Positions 47,775 to 56,525 are shown, numbered from the stretch's first letter. The stretch is DNA of 64,000 nt from Comamonadaceae bacterium (GCA_947448735.1 CANFOS010000001.1:248001-312000), one strand, 5' to 3'. Program-made: numbers and translations. Notes: generated from the sequence alone by a model not told the origin.

Positions 47775-48638
47775 CTACTTGGCAGCATTCGGAAAAAACA
47801 GCTGCTCGCCGCCAATTTTGTAAGCTGCAATCACGCCCTGCCCGGCTGGTGATGTGACCCAATCGGCAAACTTTTGCGCCTCGGCCACTTTGGTTTGCGG
47901 GTGCTTGGCCGGGTTGACGACCAGCACGCCGTATTGGTTGAACAGCCGCGTGTCGCCTTGGACCAAGATCGTCAGATCGGCCCGGTTTTTAAAGGCCAGC
48001 CAGGTAGCCCTGTCGGCCAATACATAGCCGCCGCTGCTCGCAGCAATGTTCAGCGCCGGGCCCATGCCGCAGCCGCAGGCTTTGTAGTTGGCAAACACTG
48101 GCTTGTCGGCGGGGGGGTCGATGCCCGCCGCCCTCCAGTAGCGCAGCTCGGCGGCGTGGGTGCCGCTTTTGTCGCCGCGCGACACAAAGTTGGCATTGCT
48201 GGCGCTGAGCTTTTTCAGGGCATCGGCAATGTCTTTGCCCTTGGTTTTGGCCGGGTCAGCCGCCGGGCCAATCAGCACAAAGTCGTTGTACATGACGGGA
48301 AAGCGTTTGATGGCAAAGCCCTCGGCCACGATTTTTTCTTCGGCCACTTGGTCGTGCACAAACAGCACATCGGCATCGCCCCGGCGGCCCATGTCGATGG
48401 CCTGGCCGGTGCCCACAGCCACCACTTTGATGTCAATGCCTGCGGCTTTTTTAAACTCGGGCAACAGCGTGGTGAACAGCCCGGACTGCTCGGTCGAGGT
48501 GGTGGACGCCATCACAATAGGATTCGACTGCGCTATTGAATATGTAGCTGCTGGTGCAATAAGAATAACAGCTACAGCCCTAAATGATGGTAAAAAATCG
48601 CGTAAAAACCAGTGTGCTGAGCGGCGTTTTGGGGTCAT
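47775..48638 (-). CDS. tupA: Tungstate ABC transporter substrate-binding protein TupA
   Basis: The 287-residue periplasmic protein binds oxyanions. The ligand loop MASTTSTEQSGLF matches the TupA TTxxxxxG signature and not the ModA type. RGDKSGTHAAELRYWRAAG is the second conserved segment. It is third in tupB-tupC-tupA with four-base overlaps (ATGA) at both junctions, and GGAGAAC is its ribosome site. Residues about 18-36 of the signal peptide (SFRAVAVILIAPAATYSIA) are encoded by a dispersed repeat copy. Tungsten would serve enzymes such as formate dehydrogenase encoded elsewhere. Confidence 0.92.
   Translation of the reverse strand: MTPKRRSAHWFLRDFLPSFRAVAVILIAPAATYSIAQSNPIVMASTTSTEQSGLFTTLLPEFKKAAGIDIKVVAVGTGQAIDMGRRGDADVLFVHDQVAEEKIVAEGFAIKRFPVMYNDFVLIGPAADPAKTKGKDIADALKKLSASNANFVSRGDKSGTHAAELRYWRAAGIDPPADKPVFANYKACGCGMGPALNIAASSGGYVLADRATWLAFKNRADLTILVQGDTRLFNQYGVLVVNPAKHPQTKVAEAQKFADWVTSPAGQGVIAAYKIGGEQLFFPNAAK
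48532..48585 (+). repeat. Dispersed ~50-bp repeat, copy G (within the tupA signal peptide)
   Basis: GCTATTGAATATGTAGCTGC, then TGGTGCAATAAGAATAACAG and CTACAGCCCTAAATG. It aligns almost base for base with copy D at 50185-50236 over both ends. The central arm is changed. It encodes the h-region and cleavage region of the TupA signal peptide from the complementary strand. Confidence 0.75.
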
Positions 48639-49324
48639 CCGAGTTCTCCTTTGAGAAAGTGTTCTGCCGCCGCAGGCAGCGGGCCGTTAAAAAAATCATG
48701 CGTCGGCAAGTCAGCCACCACCCGGCCATATTCGAGATACACCACCCGGCTGGCAAGGCGCTTGACCTGGCCCAGGTTGTGGCTGCTAAAAATAAGGGTG
48801 GTGCCGCTGTCGGCAAAGGCTCTCATCAGGCGTTCAACCTCGCGCTTGGCGGCCGGGTCCAGGCTGGATGTGGGCTCGTCCAGCAACAGTACCGCTGGCT
48901 TGCAGGCCCAGGCGCGCGCCAACGCTATGCGCTGCTGCTGGCCGCCTGAAAGCGTCTTGGCGTTGCGCCCGGCAAGCTCAGCCAGGCCGACACGCTCCAG
49001 CGCCGCCAACGCGGCCTGTTTGGCCTGCTTCCAGTCCGCACCGCGCAGCCACAGGCTGAGCGCGACGTTGTTTTGCACACTGGCGCGCAGCATGTAGGGC
49101 CGCTGAAACAGCATGGCCTGACGTGCACCCGCGCCTGCCAGCGCGCTGCCCGATGAAGGTTTCAAGAGGCCGTGCAGCAGCCGCAGCAGCGTGCTTTTGC
49201 CGCTGCCGTTCGAACCAATCAGCGCCACCCGCTCGCCAGCTTCGATCTGCAAGCTGCAGTCAGCCAGCGCGTGAATGCTGCCGTAATGCACATGCGCTGA
49301 TTGCAGCTTAAACAGCGCTGTCAT
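48635..49324 (-). CDS. tupC: Tungstate ABC transporter ATP-binding protein TupC
   Basis: The 229-residue ABC ATPase has Walker A IGSNGSGKSTLLRLL, signature LSGGQQQRIALARA, Walker B AVLLLDEPTSSLDP and the switch His in LIFSSHNLGQVKRLA. It overlaps tupB and tupA by four bases on each side. Specificity comes from the linked TupA. Confidence 0.92.
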   Translation of the reverse strand: MTALFKLQSAHVHYGSIHALADCSLQIEAGERVALIGSNGSGKSTLLRLLHGLLKPSSGSALAGAGARQAMLFQRPYMLRASVQNNVALSLWLRGADWKQAKQAALAALERVGLAELAGRNAKTLSGGQQQRIALARAWACKPAVLLLDEPTSSLDPAAKREVERLMRAFADSGTTLIFSSHNLGQVKRLASRVVYLEYGRVVADLPTHDFFNGPLPAAAEHFLKGELG

Positions 49325-50055
49325 GCGGCGCCCAAGCTGCGTTCAGGCGGGCGGTCGCCCAGCGCACCGCGCCACAGCTTGAGGCAGCCGATCAGCGCAT
49401 TGAGCAGCAACACCACCCCCAACAGCACCAAGCCCAGAGCGAGCGCCAAGGGCAAGTCGCCCTTGCTGGTCTCCAGTGCAATCGAGGTCGTCATCACCCG
49501 GGTAAAGCCGTCAATGTTGCCGCCCACCACCATCACCGCACCCACCTCAGAAATAGCGCGGCCAAAAGCGGCGATCAGCACCGTCAGCAGCGCATAGCGC
49601 TCGTCCCACAGCAAGATCAAACTTCGCATGAAAGGCCCGGCACCGAGCGATGCAAACTGCTCGCCGTGACTGCGGTCGGCGTCTTCAATCGTCTGGCGCA
49701 CCAGTGCGGTGACCACCGGCAGCACCAACACAGCCTGTGCCAGCACCATGGCCTTGAAGGAAAAAAGCCAGCCCAAAAACCCCAGCGGCCCGCTGCGCGA
49801 CAGGAGCAGGTACACCACCAGCCCCACCACCACGGACGGCAAGGCCAGCGCGGTGTTGAGCAGCGCCAGCACCACGCCCCGGCCTTTGAAGCGCGACACA
49901 CCCAGCCACGCCCCCAGCAGCAAACCCAGGCCAGAAGCCACCGCGCAAGCTGTGGCACTGACGGCCAGCGAGCGGGCGACGATAGCAGCGAGCGTGCTGT
50001 CAAACGCCGTGATGAGTGAGAAGGCCGTCGTCAGGCTGTTGGTAAAGCTGTTCAT
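49321..50055 (-). CDS. tupB: Tungstate ABC transporter permease TupB
   Basis: The 244-residue permease starts at ATG 50055 (an upstream TTG at 50073 is in frame). It has five to six hydrophobic helices and the ABC-coupling segment EQFASLGAGPFMRSLILLWD, with GRAISEVGAVMVVGGNI after it, typical of TupB. First gene of the operon. Confidence 0.9.
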   Translation of the reverse strand: MNSFTNSLTTAFSLITAFDSTLAAIVARSLAVSATACAVASGLGLLLGAWLGVSRFKGRGVVLALLNTALALPSVVVGLVVYLLLSRSGPLGFLGWLFSFKAMVLAQAVLVLPVVTALVRQTIEDADRSHGEQFASLGAGPFMRSLILLWDERYALLTVLIAAFGRAISEVGAVMVVGGNIDGFTRVMTTSIALETSKGDLPLALALGLVLLGVVLLLNALIGCLKLWRGALGDRPPERSLGAA

Positions 50056-50242
50056 AGGCGTGTGATGCTGCAATGTAGCTCAGGCGGGCTGATCTGCGCG
50101 CGACGCTGCCGTGGCGGCGCAACCGCAAGCCCAAAGCGGTTTGAGAACATCCACACCCGGTCAAAATAGAATTTTAGGTGTCATTTAGGGCTACAGACCA
50201 ATAAATCATTGGTCGAGCAGCTCCTGTATCAGTAGCAAACAG
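50056..50242. other. Intergenic region between convergent-side tup promoter and senA stop
   Basis: The tup operon promoter should be here, reading leftwards. The only structure I see is repeat copy D (50185-50236). No clear promoter boxes or small gene. Confidence 0.4.
50185..50236 (-). repeat. Dispersed ~50-bp repeat, copy D
   Basis: On the minus strand GCTACTGATACAGGAGCTGC, then TCGACCAATGATTTATTGGT and CTGTAGCCCTAAATG. The central palindrome ACCAATGATTTATTGGT is well preserved. It lies just beyond the senA stop codon. Confidence 0.82.
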
Positions 50243-51514
50243 TCACAGCGCGCAAGACCTGAATCCACAAAATATGTCGTCGCGTTCAGGCAAATAAAAG
50301 TTACGGTACTTTGGGCTTTTCATGCGGGCCCGGGTGGCAACTGATGCGCCACGCAGCACCTTGTGGGTGCCGAACCAGGGCTGCGAATACTCTTGGTACG
50401 GATCGGCGACAAAGCCAGCTGTTTCGCTTGAATAGCCCCGAAACGTCGTGCCGGTCCATTCCCACACATTGCCCCACAAAAAGCCACGCCTGGCGGCTGT
50501 GTGCGCCGCGACTTCCCACTCCACTTCAAACGGCAAACGCCGCCCGGCCCAGCGGCACCAAGCATCGGCCTCGTACCAGCTCATGTGCATGGCGGGCTGG
50601 CTGCCGTGCATGCGGCGAGCAGCGCCAAAGCGGGTTTGCATGACGGCGCCGCTGGCCACGCCGATCTGGTCGACGTAACGTGGCGCCCTTCTTCCCTCGA
50701 AATGGCCCTCGCCCTTTGCCATGGCCTGCAGCCATGTCCAACCCTGCGGGCTCCAGAGTTCTTGGCGGTCGTAGCCATCGTCGTCGACAAACTCGACGTA
50801 CTGCGCCCAGGTCACAGGCTGGGCGTCAATTTCAAATTCCGGCACGGCCACGCTGTGCTGCGGTCTTTCGTTGTCAAACGAAAACCCGTCATCTGGGCTG
50901 CTGCCCAAGGCCCAGGTGCAAGCCGGCACCAAAAGCGGTTCGCGCAGGCTCATAGGGGCCGGGGTAAAAGCTTGCTGCATGGGTTTGTCAAGCGCCAAAC
51001 CCAGCGTTTGGGCGGTGTACACCAGTGCTTCGGCATGCATGTCTTCATGGAACAGGCACAGGCGGTAGAAGTACAGGGCGTCGTCGTTGTCGTCGGCTTT
51101 TTCAAGCAAGTCCAGCGTGCCTTCGAGCGTGTCGAGCAAATAGCTGCGGATGCTGTTGGCATGAGGCAAGTCAAGTTGCCAGCGCGTGCCGTGCGCCACA
51201 TGGCTGCTATCCCACCAGCGGTCGGCGTTCGGCTCAATGCTGGCCAGCCGCGTGTGCGCCGGCTCGCAGCGCAGGCCCAGTGCGCGTTGCATGTTGCGGG
51301 CAATCCACCATTCTTGAAACCAGCCAACATGGCCCAGCTCCCACAAAGGCGGGTTCACCGTGGGCAGTTGGGGCACCACATAATTCGCCGCTTCAAGTGC
51401 GTTTTGATACTGTGCAAAAAGGTGCAGCGTATGATTGCGCGCATCCATCAGCGCCAGTGACAGTATTGACCGGCCGCCGCTGCGCATGCTGGGCAAATCG
51501 ATCTGGCCGGCCAT
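50243..51514 (-). CDS. senA: Selenoneine synthase SenA (EgtB-like)
   Basis: SenA is an EgtB-type non-haem iron enzyme that joins selenoglucose-derived selenium to hercynine to make selenoneine. The N-terminal DinB-like domain has the iron motif LFHEDMHAEALVYT (HxxxHxE), plus the early His in ELGHVGWFQEWW. The C-terminal formylglycine-enzyme-like domain includes MHMSWYEADAWCRWAGRRLP and WEWTGTTFRGY. The frame opens at 51637, but that would overlap senB; ATG 51514 (423 residues) or 51448 are better. Ergothioneine EgtB is the alternative; divergent senB and selD decide for SenA. Confidence 0.88.
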   Translation of the reverse strand: MAGQIDLPSMRSGGRSILSLALMDARNHTLHLFAQYQNALEAANYVVPQLPTVNPPLWELGHVGWFQEWWIARNMQRALGLRCEPAHTRLASIEPNADRWWDSSHVAHGTRWQLDLPHANSIRSYLLDTLEGTLDLLEKADDNDDALYFYRLCLFHEDMHAEALVYTAQTLGLALDKPMQQAFTPAPMSLREPLLVPACTWALGSSPDDGFSFDNERPQHSVAVPEFEIDAQPVTWAQYVEFVDDDGYDRQELWSPQGWTWLQAMAKGEGHFEGRRAPRYVDQIGVASGAVMQTRFGAARRMHGSQPAMHMSWYEADAWCRWAGRRLPFEVEWEVAAHTAARRGFLWGNVWEWTGTTFRGYSSETAGFVADPYQEYSQPWFGTHKVLRGASVATRARMKSPKYRNFYLPERDDIFCGFRSCAL

Positions 51515-51555
51515 GCTGGTTGCCGTTGCAAAGTTGGCATGAAAAGGTGTTTTGC

Positions 51556-52518
51556 TTGAAGTCAAAAATAGTCCTGGTGAGCCCGGCTTCAAGAGAAGCC
51601 AACAATGGCAACTGGCATACCGCACACCGCTGGGCAAAGTTTCTTTCTGGACATTGTGACATTGCAGTCACACAGCAATGGCACGCGGCTGGCGAAATGC
51701 CGGATGCCATGATTGCACTGCATGCGCGGCGTTCTGCACCCTACATTCGCGCGTGGGCAGCGCAGCACCCGCGCAAGCCCTTGATCGTTGTGCTGACCGG
51801 CACCGATTTGTACCGCGACATTGACCTGGACGCTGATGCACAGCAGTCTTTGCGGCTGGCAACGCAACTGGTGGTGCTGCAAGAGGCAGGCTTGGCAGAG
51901 CTACCCAAAGAACTGCAACACAAAGCACGCGTGATTTTTCAGTCTGCACCGCGCTTGAGACCAGCCGTTAAGTCCAGTCAGCGTTTCAGGGCGGTGATGG
52001 TGGGCCACTTGCGCGACGAAAAAGACCCGCTAACGTTTATGCAGGCGGCAAGGCTGTGCGCAGGTGCTGCGTACTTTGACCAAATCGGCGCTGGGCTGGA
52101 TGCCGCGCTGGCTGATGCGGCGCGCCTGGCCGCAGCCCAATTACCCCACTACCGCTGGCTGGGCGGCTTGCCCCGCCCCCTGACGCGCCAGCGCATCAAG
52201 CGCGCCCATGTGCTGGTGAACAGCTCTGTCATGGAAGGCGGTGCGCATGTGATTTTGGAGGCCGTGCAGTCGGGCACGCCAGTGCTGGCATCCCGCATCA
52301 GCGGCAATGTGGGCATGCTGGGAGCTGACTACGCAGGATATTTTGACGTGGGCGATGCCGCAGGACTGGCAGCGCTGGTCAAACGATGCGCAACGGAGTC
52401 TGCCTTTTGGGCACATTTACAAAACCAGTGCGCGTTGCGGGCCGAATTGTTTGAGCCGGCTGTTGAAAAGCGCCATGTTTTAAAATTGCTGGCATCTGTC
52501 ATCAAGGAATCGCCATGA
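51556..52518 (+). CDS. senB: Selenosugar synthase SenB (glycosyltransferase-like)
   Basis: SenB makes a selenosugar from UDP-sugar and selenophosphate. The frame opens far upstream, but TTG 51556 with AAGG ten bases before it places KIVLVSPASREANNGNWHTA at the N-terminus, as expected for this glycosyltransferase-4-like family (320 residues). PLIVVLTGTDLYRDI, RAVMVGHLRDEKDP and NSSVMEGGAHVILEAVQSGT are its conserved blocks, the last being the nucleotide-sugar site. It overlaps selD by four bases (ATGA). Only about 41 bases separate it from the divergent senA start. Confidence 0.9.
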   Translation: MKSKIVLVSPASREANNGNWHTAHRWAKFLSGHCDIAVTQQWHAAGEMPDAMIALHARRSAPYIRAWAAQHPRKPLIVVLTGTDLYRDIDLDADAQQSLRLATQLVVLQEAGLAELPKELQHKARVIFQSAPRLRPAVKSSQRFRAVMVGHLRDEKDPLTFMQAARLCAGAAYFDQIGAGLDAALADAARLAAAQLPHYRWLGGLPRPLTRQRIKRAHVLVNSSVMEGGAHVILEAVQSGTPVLASRISGNVGMLGADYAGYFDVGDAAGLAALVKRCATESAFWAHLQNQCALRAELFEPAVEKRHVLKLLASVIKESP

Positions 52519-53579
52519 ACGCCCCCGAAAAACTCAGCTCGCTCGTGGCTCCGCGCCTGACCAGCCTGTCCCATGGCGGCGGCTGTGGCTGCAAGATTGC
52601 GCCAGGCGTGCTCAGTGAAATCTTGAAAAACTCCAGCAATCTGCCGATTCCCCCGGAACTGCTGGTGGGCATTGAGACCGCAGACGACGCGGCGGTGTAC
52701 CTGCTCAATGAAAACCAGGCGCTGATTGCCACCACCGACTTTTTCATGCCCATCGTCGATGACCCGTATGACTTTGGCCGCATTGCCGCAACCAACGCGA
52801 TCAGTGACGTGTACGCCATGGGCGGCACACCCATCATGGCGCTGGGCCTGGTCGGCATGCCGATCAATGTGCTGCCGCTGGACGTCATAGGCGCAATTTT
52901 GCGCGGCGGGCAGGACGTGTGCCGCGATGCTGGCATCCCGATTGCCGGTGGCCACACGATTGATTCCGTCGAGCCGATTTATGGCTTGGTGGTACTCGGC
53001 CTGGTGCATCCGTCCAGGGTCAAGAAAAATTCCGGCGCCAAAGTGGGCGATGTGCTGGTCATGAGCAAGCCCCTCGGCGTGGGCATTTTGTCAGCCGCAC
53101 TGAAAAAAGAAATGCTGCCGCCCGCAGGCTACGCCAAGATGGTTGAAGTGACCACGCAATTGAACAAACCCGGCATCGCGCTGGCCGCCCTTGACGGGGT
53201 GCACGCTTTGACCGACATCACCGGCTTTGGCCTGGCAGGACATACGCTGGAGTTGGCCAGAGGCGCAAAAGTGCAAATTCGCTTGGACTGGTCGCGCATG
53301 CCGCTGATCGCTGGCGTGCGCGAGCTGGCAGCGCAAGGATGCGTCACGGGTGCGTCAGGCCGCAACTGGGAAAGTTATGGCAATGAAGTCACGCTGCCCG
53401 GCGTTTTTGCTGAAGCTGACAAGGCGCTGCTGAGCGACCCGCAAACCTCGGGCGGGCTGTTGGTGTCATGCCGCCCGGACCTGGCACACCAAGTGCTAGA
53501 GATCTTTCACACGCAAGGCTTTGCAGATGCTGCGGTGATCGGTGAAGTGGCGCAAGGCAGCGGCGTGAGCATTTATTGA
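52515..53579 (+). CDS. selD: Selenophosphate synthase SelD/SenC
   Basis: The 354-residue enzyme makes selenophosphate from selenide and ATP. The N-terminal SHGGGCGCKIAPGVL loop holds the reactive Cys (not selenocysteine) and conserved Lys. DDAAVYLLNENQALIATTDF is the ATP/metal motif, and DITGFGLAGHTLELARGA and LLSDPQTSGGLLVSC are the PurM-fold signatures. Translationally coupled to senB, which places it in selenoneine synthesis; it could also serve selenouridine or selenocysteine pathways. No selA or selB is in the window. Confidence 0.95.
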   Translation: MNAPEKLSSLVAPRLTSLSHGGGCGCKIAPGVLSEILKNSSNLPIPPELLVGIETADDAAVYLLNENQALIATTDFFMPIVDDPYDFGRIAATNAISDVYAMGGTPIMALGLVGMPINVLPLDVIGAILRGGQDVCRDAGIPIAGGHTIDSVEPIYGLVVLGLVHPSRVKKNSGAKVGDVLVMSKPLGVGILSAALKKEMLPPAGYAKMVEVTTQLNKPGIALAALDGVHALTDITGFGLAGHTLELARGAKVQIRLDWSRMPLIAGVRELAAQGCVTGASGRNWESYGNEVTLPGVFAEADKALLSDPQTSGGLLVSCRPDLAHQVLEIFHTQGFADAAVIGEVAQGSGVSIY

Positions 53580-53737
53580 GCTTTCAGGCGAGTTCAGTGG
53601 TTTTCCGAGTTTTTTTCGTCGGCCATCCGTCATCAGCTGTCTTGCCTTCGCAGTTACCATAGGTACGTGCTGCTTGTCAGTGTGCATGGCTTTTTCGCTT
53701 TTAGAAACCATTCCGCCCATTTTTGGAGATTTTTCAA

Positions 53738-54277
53738 TTGGCTGCATTACTCAAACTTGCATTGGCGTACGACTGGCTGGCCGCCCAAATCGGCAAAGCA
53801 GCCTCCTGGGCTGTCTTGCTGGCAGCCCTGATCTCGTCTGGTAACGCGTTCGTACGCTATGGTTTTGACCTCAGCTCGAACGGCTGGCTTGAAATCCAGT
53901 GGTACCTGTTTGCCGCCATGGTCATGCTGGGCGCACCGTATGTTCTCAAGCTCAATGAACATGTGCGGGTTGACATCATTTACGGCAAACTCAAAGGCAA
54001 TGGTCCGGTCTATGTTGATATTTTTGGCCTGATATTTTTCCTGTTGCCGGTCATGGCTTTGCTGGCTTACCTGAGCTGGCCCTTGTTCATTGGCATGTAC
54101 AAATCCGGGGAAATGTCGCCCAACGCAGGCGGCCTGATTCGCTGGCCCGCCATGCTGCTCTTGCCTGTGGGTTTTGGCATGATGTTTTTGCAAGGCATTT
54201 CTGAAATCATCAAGCGCGTCAGCTATCTGGCTGGCAAGTTCGAGATGAACACGCATTACGAAAAGCCGGTTCAATAA
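53738..54277 (+). CDS. TRAP transporter small permease (DctQ family)
   Basis: The best start is TTG 53738, which has GGAG nine bases upstream (179 residues); the frame opens at 53723. Four hydrophobic segments are visible, for example WYLFAAMVMLGAPYVLKLNE (the DctQ core), FLLPVMALLAYLSWPLF and AMLLLPVGFGMMFLQG. It belongs to the subgroup paired with long DctM proteins and TakP-type binding proteins, which take up 2-oxoacids or similar. Co-transcribed with dctM downstream. Confidence 0.9.
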   Translation: MAALLKLALAYDWLAAQIGKAASWAVLLAALISSGNAFVRYGFDLSSNGWLEIQWYLFAAMVMLGAPYVLKLNEHVRVDIIYGKLKGNGPVYVDIFGLIFFLLPVMALLAYLSWPLFIGMYKSGEMSPNAGGLIRWPAMLLLPVGFGMMFLQGISEIIKRVSYLAGKFEMNTHYEKPVQ

Positions 54278-54330
54278 GCGGCTGCCGCTCAACGGTTCAT
54301 CTCCCTTCAAGTCGTTTCAGGACAATAAAA

Positions 54331-55860
54331 ATGCAAATGGAAAATTTCGCACCGATCATGTTCGCGGGCCTCGTGCTGATCATGCTGATTGGCTTTCCAG
54401 TGGCTTTCTCACTGGCAGCGCTGGGCCTGGGCTCTGGCTTTCTGGCCATTGAAATGGGCTGGTTCCCGGCCAGCTTCATGTCCAATCTGCCGCTCAATAT
54501 GTTTGGCATTTTGTCAAACGACCTGCTGCTGGCCATTCCGTTTTTCACCTTCATGGGCTCGATTCTTGAAAAATGCGGTCTGGCAGAAGACATGCTTGAC
54601 TCCATGGGGCAGCTGTTTGGCCCGGCCAAGGGCGGCCTGGGTTATTCCGTCATCATCGTGGGTTTTATCCTGGGTGCGATCACCGGCACGGTGGCAGGCC
54701 AGGTGATTGCCATGGCCATGATTTCGTTGCCTGTGATGATTCGCTACGGCTACAACATGCGTTACGCCACTGGCGTGCTGGCGGCGTCGGGCACCATCAC
54801 GCAGCTGGTGCCCCCTTCGCTGGTGCTGATCGTGATGGCGGACCAATTGGGCCAGTCTGTGGGCGACATGTACAAGGGCGCTTGGGGCCCGTCAATTTTG
54901 CAGGTGCTGATCTTCGCTGGTTACACCTATCTTTTGGGTGTTTTCAAGCCGCACCATGTGCCGGGCGTGCCCAAAGACGCACGTACCCTGCACGGCTGGG
55001 CCCTGTGGGGCAAATGCCTGCGCGGCATCATTCCTTCAGCCATCCTGATTTTTGCTGTGCTTGGCTCCATGGGCGGCTTGCCAGGCATCAACACCGCCAT
55101 TGCCACACCGACTGAAGCCGGTGCCATGGGTGTGGTGGGTGCGCTGGTGCTGGCGGCCATTCACAAGCGCCTGACGATGGCGTTGATCTGGGAAGCCATG
55201 AGCGGCACCATGCGCCTGACAGCCATGGTGGTGTTTATCCTGATTGGTGCGCGCGTTTTCTCCATGGTGTTTCAGGGCGTGGACGGTGCCAAGTGGGTTG
55301 AGCATTTGCTGACTGGCTTGCCAGGCGGCCAAACCGGCTTTCTGATCGTTGTCAACATCTTCATTTTCTTCCTGGCCTTCTTCCTGGACTTTTTTGAGAT
55401 TGCCTTCATCATCTTGCCGATGCTGGGCCCGGTGGCGGTCAAGCTGGGCATCAACCCGATCTGGTTCGGCGTGCTGCTGTGCGTGAACATGCAAACCAGC
55501 TTCATGCACCCACCGTTTGGCTTTGCTCTGTTTTATTTGCGCGGCATTGCCGACACGCTGTTCAAGGAAAAGCGTATTCCCGAAGCCATCAAGTCCAACG
55601 ACATTTACCTGGGTGCGATTCCCTGGGTGGCCATGCAGATGATTCTGGTTCTGATCGTTATCTTTGTGCCCCAAACTGTCACCATGTTCTTGGACAAGGA
55701 AGAAAAAATTGACATCGACAAGGTGAAAATTGAAATGCCCGTGGAAACGCCTGACCCGGTGACGGCGCCTGGTGCTGCTACTGACCCGCTTGCACCGCCC
55801 AAAGCAGAGCCAACCGCCGAAGATGAGCAAAAGAAAATCGACGATTTGTTTAAAAAGTAA
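54331..55860 (+). CDS. TRAP transporter large permease (DctM family, long form)
   Basis: This 509-residue membrane protein has about 12-14 helices. AIPFFTFMGSILEKCGLAED and GTITQLVPPSLVLIVMADQL are the conserved blocks, and NMQTSFMHPPFGFALFYLRG is typical of the long, TakP-associated type. The hydrophilic C-terminal tail (about residues 455-509) is Pro/Glu/Lys-rich and disordered. The gene starts 53 bases after dctQ and ends before a good terminator. Confidence 0.93.
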   Translation: MQMENFAPIMFAGLVLIMLIGFPVAFSLAALGLGSGFLAIEMGWFPASFMSNLPLNMFGILSNDLLLAIPFFTFMGSILEKCGLAEDMLDSMGQLFGPAKGGLGYSVIIVGFILGAITGTVAGQVIAMAMISLPVMIRYGYNMRYATGVLAASGTITQLVPPSLVLIVMADQLGQSVGDMYKGAWGPSILQVLIFAGYTYLLGVFKPHHVPGVPKDARTLHGWALWGKCLRGIIPSAILIFAVLGSMGGLPGINTAIATPTEAGAMGVVGALVLAAIHKRLTMALIWEAMSGTMRLTAMVVFILIGARVFSMVFQGVDGAKWVEHLLTGLPGGQTGFLIVVNIFIFFLAFFLDFFEIAFIILPMLGPVAVKLGINPIWFGVLLCVNMQTSFMHPPFGFALFYLRGIADTLFKEKRIPEAIKSNDIYLGAIPWVAMQMILVLIVIFVPQTVTMFLDKEEKIDIDKVKIEMPVETPDPVTAPGAATDPLAPPKAEPTAEDEQKKIDDLFKK

Positions 55861-55889
55861 TTCATCTCGCTTCAACCTGAAGTGGCTCT

Positions 55890-55922
55890 AAAAATGCCCC
55901 TCGGTCGAGGGGTATTTTTTTG
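55890..55922 (+). terminator. Intrinsic terminator after the TRAP dctQM genes
   Basis: TGCCCCTCG GT CGAGGGGTA is followed by a run of seven T on the plus strand, 30 bases after the dctM stop. Confidence 0.85.
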
Positions 55923-55954
55923 CTTTGACTCTATCGACACAATGACTGCACACC

Positions 55955-56446
55955 ATGTTCAACAATACGCTGCCCGCCATGGGTCCACCACCGTTTAAAT
56001 TTGTGCCTGCAGTTGCCGGGGCCAGCAGCCCGGCTTATTCCATCACCTTCAAGCTGCTGGCCACAGTGATCGTGTTCGCCTGTTCAGCGGCTTTTTTGCA
56101 GAACTGGTGGGCTGGCAGGGCCGCAGGCGGGGTGGCCGGCGGGGGCTGGTTTTTGGGCGCGGTATTGCTGCTGCTTTACACCTGGGTTCATATTTTGCGC
56201 AGCACCACGCGCATTGACGAGCAGGCTTTGCAGCAAAGCTGGGTCTGGAACAAGCACATGGAACTGCGCGAGCTGGCCTACGGAAAACTGATTCGTGTGC
56301 GCGGGCTGGAATGGCTGATTGCGCCGCGCCTGTACGTGCGCACGCTGATGGGCAAATTTGCGGTTTTTTATGCCACCTCACCCGAGATGATTGCCGAGTT
56401 TGAACGCTTGGTGAAGGAGCTCAAGGCGTTCAGGGACATCCGCTAG
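55955..56446 (+). CDS. Conserved membrane protein of unknown function (PH-like)
   Basis: The 163-residue protein has two hydrophobic segments (FKLLATVIVFACSAAFLQNW and WFLGAVLLLLYTWVHILRST). They are followed by a soluble C-terminal part with a bacterial-PH-like strand pattern: TTRIDEQALQQSWVWNKHME, RELAYGKLIRVRGLEWLIAP, then KFAVFYATSP and a final helix. I do not recognise a named family. The pattern suggests a membrane-anchored PH-like domain. It is monocistronic, between two terminators. Confidence 0.7.
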   Translation: MFNNTLPAMGPPPFKFVPAVAGASSPAYSITFKLLATVIVFACSAAFLQNWWAGRAAGGVAGGGWFLGAVLLLLYTWVHILRSTTRIDEQALQQSWVWNKHMELRELAYGKLIRVRGLEWLIAPRLYVRTLMGKFAVFYATSPEMIAEFERLVKELKAFRDIR

Positions 56447-56473
56447 ACAAACATTGAGCGACATGACAGGCAT

Positions 56474-56503
56474 AAAAAAGCCGCACCTGAGTGCGGCTTT
56501 TTG
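56474..56503. terminator. Bidirectional intrinsic terminator
   Basis: AAAAAGCCGCAC CTGA GTGCGGCTTTTT works on both strands: it ends the plus-strand hypothetical gene and the minus-strand dctP gene. Confidence 0.9.
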
Positions 56504-56525
56504 ACGTCAGGAAGGAAAAGCCGGA

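Noticed and set aside
52515..52620. Selenocysteine-containing SelD
   Set aside because: The active-site loop GGGCGCK is encoded with Cys codons and no in-frame TGA.
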